From the NCBI GenBank assembly GCA_020725465.1, contig DYEY01000008.1, positions 1 through 35,046 on the forward strand: DNA of 35,046 bases. The letters are read 5' to 3'. Positions 32,638 to 35,046 of the stretch are shown here, piece after piece; positions within the stretch are counted from its first letter, which is position 1; each line of letters begins with the position of its first letter. Both the position numbers and the translations under genes were made by a program. The DNA is from Dethiobacter sp. GTDB taxonomy: Bacteria; Bacillota; Dethiobacteria; Dethiobacterales; Dethiobacteraceae. A model generated the notes under the pieces. That model saw nothing but the letters and a program-made list of their open reading frames with translations. It was not told the DNA's origin and made no database searches.

Positions 32638-33660
32638 CTAGAAATCTGCGTTAGGATCATAATATTGGTGGACATTCTCCTTGGTAATTGCTACCGGAGG
32701 TGTGTAATAAACCTTCGGGAAATCTCTTTCACCCCGCAGATACCTAAGGCCGATATCCAGGGCTGTTGTCGCCACAAGAGCTGGATTGTTCATACCGGTC
32801 ACTCCATATTCTCCGGTCATAATCAGCTCCAGAGCTTCTTTTTGTCCGTCTGCCGCCGCAACGATCAGAATTTGTCCCTTTTTCCCAGCTTCTTCAATTG
32901 CTCTCATTGCTCCCAGCGCCATGCTGTCATTTTCAGTCAGAAGAACATTAATATCCGGGAATGCGACTAAAATATCCTCCATCGCCTTTAAGCCGCCCTC
33001 ATGCGCCCAGTTACCCCAACCTTGGGCAACAATCTGAAAACCAGCACGGTTTCTGTCACGCAGTTGCTGTTCGATGATTCCCCTGAACACACCCTGCCGT
33101 CTTTCCTTGCCGACCGGGTTACCCTGTGAACCGCTGATTAGAGCCATTCTTATCGGTGTCGTTCCCATCTGCTTGGCAAGCCATTCTCCAACCAGTTCAC
33201 CGTTTTCCAGGTTGTTTGACTGTACTATGGAGATAAAATCAGCCGAGGGATCAATGGAGCTGTCAATTATAACCACGGGGACACCTGCCCTGGTCGCTGC
33301 CTTAGTAGCCGGAATCAACCCTATAGGATCTTTCGGGTTAAGCAAAAGTAAATCAATCCCCTTGGCCAGCAAATCTTCAACATCAGCCAGCTGCTTGTTC
33401 ATGTCATCGCCCGCTTCGGTATCAATTATCCTGATTCCCAGTTCAGCGGCTTTTTTCTTAACCGCATTGGCCTGAGCTGCAAAATAAGGTGCTCCCAGCG
33501 TATACATGGACAATCCGATTGTAATATCCTTCAGATCTTTAGGTTCTGCTTGCTCCCCCTGAGGCGCCTGGGGCTGAGTGGGGGCAGAGGAACATCCTGT
33601 CAACATACCTGCTACCAAAACCAATACCAGGAACAACGAACCAAACCTTTTCATTTTCAC
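32638..33660 (-). CDS. Sugar-binding lipoprotein of the ABC importer (RbsB-like)
   Basis: This 340-residue exported protein has a signal peptide with lipobox LTGC (C near 23), so it is tethered on the outer face of the membrane, followed by a short proline/glutamine-rich linker. The mature domain is of the Peripla_BP_4 / RbsB type: KDITIGLSMYTLGAPYFAAQ, DLLLLNPKDPIGLIPA, VPVVIIDSSIDP, LISGSQGNPVGKERRQG and LLTENDSMALGAMRAIEEAG. It captures a sugar or polyol for the permease and ATPase in this cluster. The start is GTG with AAGGGGG 8 bases upstream. It is the first gene of the operon, after a long leader region. Confidence 0.95.
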   Translation of the reverse strand: MKMKRFGSLFLVLVLVAGMLTGCSSAPTQPQAPQGEQAEPKDLKDITIGLSMYTLGAPYFAAQANAVKKKAAELGIRIIDTEAGDDMNKQLADVEDLLAKGIDLLLLNPKDPIGLIPATKAATRAGVPVVIIDSSIDPSADFISIVQSNNLENGELVGEWLAKQMGTTPIRMALISGSQGNPVGKERRQGVFRGIIEQQLRDRNRAGFQIVAQGWGNWAHEGGLKAMEDILVAFPDINVLLTENDSMALGAMRAIEEAGKKGQILIVAAADGQKEALELIMTGEYGVTGMNNPALVATTALDIGLRYLRGERDFPKVYYTPPVAITKENVHQYYDPNADF

Positions 33661-33960
33661 TTTGTTTCCCCCTTAGACTTAATTTGTTGAGATGGCTCTA
33701 CCGGAATTACCGTAAACTTTACCTCCTTTCAGCTTACGTACTTTTCTTGGAAACTCGTAAGCGAGTCACCATCCACTTTTTAGCCTGGAGCTTTTTCATT
33801 TTTCTCCGGAACACATGGCAATAATAATAATAGGGAAGCCTTACCCCCGTGATGGCTGCCTTTTTGATTACATTTGTAACATATATGTCATTAATTTATG
33901 TCATAAGGATGATAAGTTGTCATTACATGTATATTTTAATATATTCCCTGTAATTTTGTC
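33661..33960. promoter_or_regulatory. Leader and control region of the sugar-importer operon
   Basis: No gene is seen in these 300 bases. They hold three TGTCAT repeats (33886, 33899 and 33918), on the minus strand ATGACA, which could serve as -35 boxes or operators, and a perfect palindrome ACATATATGT (33879-33888). Nearer the gene are ACTCG-TAAG-CGAGT (33753-33766) and GTAAA-C-TTTAC (33712-33722) hairpins. An additional GC-rich inverted repeat with mismatches lies near 33831-33867, with a T-run on the plus strand. The GntR/UTRA protein is the obvious regulator, but its operator is not proven. No known riboswitch was recognised. Confidence 0.5.
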
Positions 33961-33994
33961 AATTACATTCAAACCGAATGTTATCGTTCTATGA

Positions 33995-34101
33995 TATTGT
34001 CACCTTGAAAGAAGTCTGAGAAAATGTCACCTATGAGCAAGGTGATGGTAACATTGTCGCAGTCTGAATTGAAAAGAGTGTTTGTTTTGCAGCGGGAATG
34101 A
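33995..34101 (+). mobile_element. Relic of an insertion-sequence transposase N-terminus (ISNCY-like)
   Basis: A 25-codon plus-strand frame (34024-34101) ends in MVTLSQSELKRVFVLQRE and then a stop. This looks like the N-terminus of ISNCY-type transposases (helix-turn-helix start). The preceding bases contain a repeated TGTCACCT and an inverted CAAGGTG, suggesting the left end of such an element. The rest of the transposase is missing. A HepT-like pseudogene begins 15 bases downstream. Confidence 0.5.
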
Positions 34102-34115
34102 AGGGGTATTGCTCT

Positions 34116-34488
34116 ATGACCGGCAAGGATAGGATTATCCTGCAATAAATTGCCGGTTATGCCATAGAAACCATCGAATATATTCAGGGTATGGACTTTG
34201 ATGCTTTTATGCAAGACAACCGTCGTGGCGTCTGCGTTTTGCGTCAGTCAGATCGGAGAGCTTGCCAAAGATGTCAGCGAGAGCATCCAGTCCGCCTATC
34301 CGCAAATTCCGTGACGCAACATAAAAGGAATGCGCAACAGGATTGTTCACGATTACGAAAATGTCAACCTTGCGGTTCTATGGGGAACCATTACCAAAAG
34401 CCTGCCGACATTAATAGAGAGCATTGACGCTTTGCTGGCCTCGAAAGCAGATTCGGACTCCACCCTTATACCTGAAAACGAACCATAA
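34116..34488 (+). pseudogene. Broken HepT-like (HEPN, DUF86) toxin gene
   Basis: The plus strand encodes, across two frames and two stop codons, a protein like the HepT/DUF86 ribonuclease toxins. It starts MTGKDRIILQ, followed by TAA (34146-34148). It continues AGYAIETIEYIQGMDFDAF to DNR, then a frameshift near 34230. It then reads ASAFCVSQIGELAKDVSES and AYPQIP with TGA (34312-34314), where relatives have tryptophan, and goes on to GMRNRIVHDYENV. The R-x4-H-x-Y motif of HEPN nucleases is intact (34333-34356). Thus three lesions remove function. HepT is usually paired with the nucleotidyltransferase antitoxin MntA, for which I see no remains. An ATG with AAGGGG upstream and a terminator downstream frame the relic. 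Confidence 0.8.
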
Positions 34489-34509
34489 TAGCATTATATA
34501 GCTTCTCGC

Positions 34510-34532
34510 CCGCCTGTTTGGGCGGTTTTTTT
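34510..34532 (+). terminator. Intrinsic terminator after the HepT pseudogene
   Basis: CCGCC / GGCGG with loop TGTTTG is followed by seven Ts on the plus strand, about 20 bases after the pseudogene stop codon. Confidence 0.82.
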
Positions 34533-34541
34533 CTTACCCAA

Positions 34542-34676
34542 CTAAGTGCAGTCATTTAAGCTGCCGCTGATGTCTCTCAGCCTACGATGTTGCTCAAGTT
34601 GCACCAGGGCTATCAGCATGAACCTGGCAGTGGTAAGCTTCTTAACATACTTGTCTATGTTTAGCCTTTCATTTAG
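34542..34676 (-). mobile_element. Relic of an IS4-like transposase N-terminus
   Basis: A minus-strand frame of about 44 codons reads LNERLNIDKYVKKLTTARF and then MLIALVQLEQHRRLRDIS, ending at a TAG. This pattern (KKLTT..FMLIA..QL..LR.IS) is that of the N-terminal region of IS4-type transposases. Neither a start codon nor the DDE catalytic part is present. It directly abuts the integrase relic. Confidence 0.55.
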
Positions 34677-34783
34677 CTATTTAACTCTTCCACACCCTGT
34701 GCCCGTTTCCAGTTGAGGAAATCCTAAAGCGCATCTTCCCAGGTGTCAGGCAAATTTTCCCCAAGACGTACTACTTTTGCCAT
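34673..34783 (-). pseudogene. Relic of a phage-type integrase N-terminus
   Basis: The minus strand starts MAKVVRLGENLPDTWEDAL, then TAG, then continues in frame DFLNWKRAQGVEELNS before a TAA. It resembles the start of tyrosine-recombinase N-terminal (core-binding) domains (W-x4-FL-W/K pattern). The rest, including the catalytic domain, is missing. An AAGGGGG ribosome site precedes the ATG. It lies 140 bases downstream of the 3' end of tRNA-Leu and in the same direction, the standard position of an integrase gene in an element inserted into a tRNA gene. Confidence 0.65.
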
Positions 34784-34784
34784 A

Positions 34785-34819
34785 AATAAAACCCCCTTCG
34801 TTTTGTTGACGAAGAGGGT
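34785..34819 (-). terminator. Terminator-like hairpin downstream of tRNA-Leu
   Basis: The arms ACCCCCTTCG and CGAAGAGGGT pair over 10 positions with one mismatch and a 9-base loop. On the minus strand the stem is followed by TTTTATTT. It could end the tRNA transcript, and its last bases also supply the ribosome site of the integrase relic. Confidence 0.5.
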
Positions 34820-34923
34820 AAGTCCATTGTGCTTGCAGGGGCATTTTCTGCCACAAGGGACTAACTTAATAATCCGATGGGCCGAAAAGTCCTGAAAACC
34901 CGCAAACGCCCATAAATACTGAT

Positions 34924-35012
34924 TGGTGCCGGAGACCGGAATCGAACCGGTACGGGCCACAAAGCCCGAGGGATTTTAAGTCCCTTGCGTCTGCCTGTTC
35001 CGCCACTCCGGC
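34924..35012 (-). tRNA. tRNA-Leu(UAA)
   Basis: The minus strand folds as a class II tRNA. The acceptor GCCGGAG pairs with CTCCGGC, and the anticodon stem GGGA pairs with TCCC around loop CTTAAAA, giving anticodon TAA (leucine UUA). A long variable arm (CGGGCTTTGTGGCCCG) precedes the T-arm CCGG-TTCGATT-CCGG. CCA is encoded (34924-34926), and the discriminator is A. Confidence 0.97.
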
Positions 35013-35035
35013 AACAGTGTCATAAAATAAAAAAC

Positions 35036-35046
35036 TGGAGGCGACA
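35036..35046 (-). tRNA. 3' end of a tRNA, probably tRNA-Cys (cut by window edge)
   Basis: The minus strand ends in TGTCGCC-T-CCA: a possible seven-base acceptor strand, a U discriminator and encoded CCA. U73 is characteristic of tRNA-Cys, and a Cys tRNA before Leu(UAA) is a common gene order. Only 11 bases are visible, so this is tentative. Confidence 0.5.

Noticed and set aside
33715-33785. Short leader peptide on the minus strand (KVDGDSLTSF-like frame)
   Set aside because: No start codon with a ribosome site and no family pattern supports translation.
34191-34427. 78-codon plus-strand open frame as a gene
   Set aside because: Its start agrees with HepT, but it leaves the conserved frame near 34230; it is an internal piece of the pseudogene.
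34724-34960. 78-codon minus-strand open frame reading into tRNA-Leu
   Set aside because: The first part is read from the tRNA and its flank; only the last 19 codons look like protein, and they belong to the broken integrase relic.
1-35046. CRISPR arrays, rRNA genes, intact insertion sequences or prophage structural genes
   Set aside because: No regularly spaced repeats, rRNA sequence or complete transposase or phage genes were seen on either strand.

Overview
The window looks like chromosome of an anaerobic, spore-forming, Gram-positive bacterium of the Clostridia (Peptococcaceae / Desulfotomaculum-like is my best guess). The reasons are a thrS-ytxC neighbourhood (YtxC is a sporulation-linked family), a DUF1540 protein, strong AGGAGG ribosome binding sites with many GTG and TTG starts, tRNAs with encoded CCA, and oxygen-sensitive Mo/W enzymes. 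Almost everything is on the minus strand.

Region 1 (1-6500) is housekeeping and miscellaneous: threonyl-tRNA synthetase, a DUF445 membrane protein, YtxC, tRNA-Val(GAC), a small four-cysteine DUF1540 protein, a lactate-racemase-domain (LarA-like) protein, and a plus-strand lipoprotein of unknown function.

Region 2 (6511-17280) is the most interesting block. A molybdopterin enzyme has the sequence features of respiratory arsenate reductase ArrA. It is followed by its iron-sulfur subunit ArrB, a TorD-type chaperone, a polyferredoxin-like protein, a MoeA-like molybdopterin-binding protein and MoeA. Just upstream lie a PhnD-like substrate-binding lipoprotein, a sensor kinase and a NarL-type response regulator, an arrangement like the AioX/S/R and ArxX/S/R arsenic-sensing systems. 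No NrfD-type membrane subunit (ArrC) is present. ArrA instead carries a Tat signal ending in a lipobox, so it may be held at the outer face of the membrane by a lipid anchor.

Region 3 (17426-33660) is a long co-directional catabolic cluster: a ribose/galactose-type ABC importer, two FGGY kinases, two zinc-dependent MDR dehydrogenases, two Gfo/Idh/MocA dehydrogenases, a KDPG-type aldolase, a cupin-type phosphoglucose isomerase, a D-2-hydroxyacid dehydrogenase, a tungsten-type aldehyde:ferredoxin oxidoreductase with a MoaD-like partner, and a GntR/UTRA regulator. It is probably a polyol, cyclitol or sugar-acid pathway. The substrate cannot be named from sequence alone. The dehydrogenase-dehydrogenase-kinase set occurs twice.

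Region 4 (33661-35046) is a graveyard of mobile DNA next to tRNA-Leu(UAA): a broken HepT (HEPN) toxin gene, N-terminal scraps of two transposases, and the N-terminus of a phage-type integrase directly downstream of the tRNA. The 3' end of what is probably tRNA-Cys is cut by the window edge. The tRNA gene is therefore a likely old integration site, and the AT-richer catabolic cluster next to it may have been acquired.
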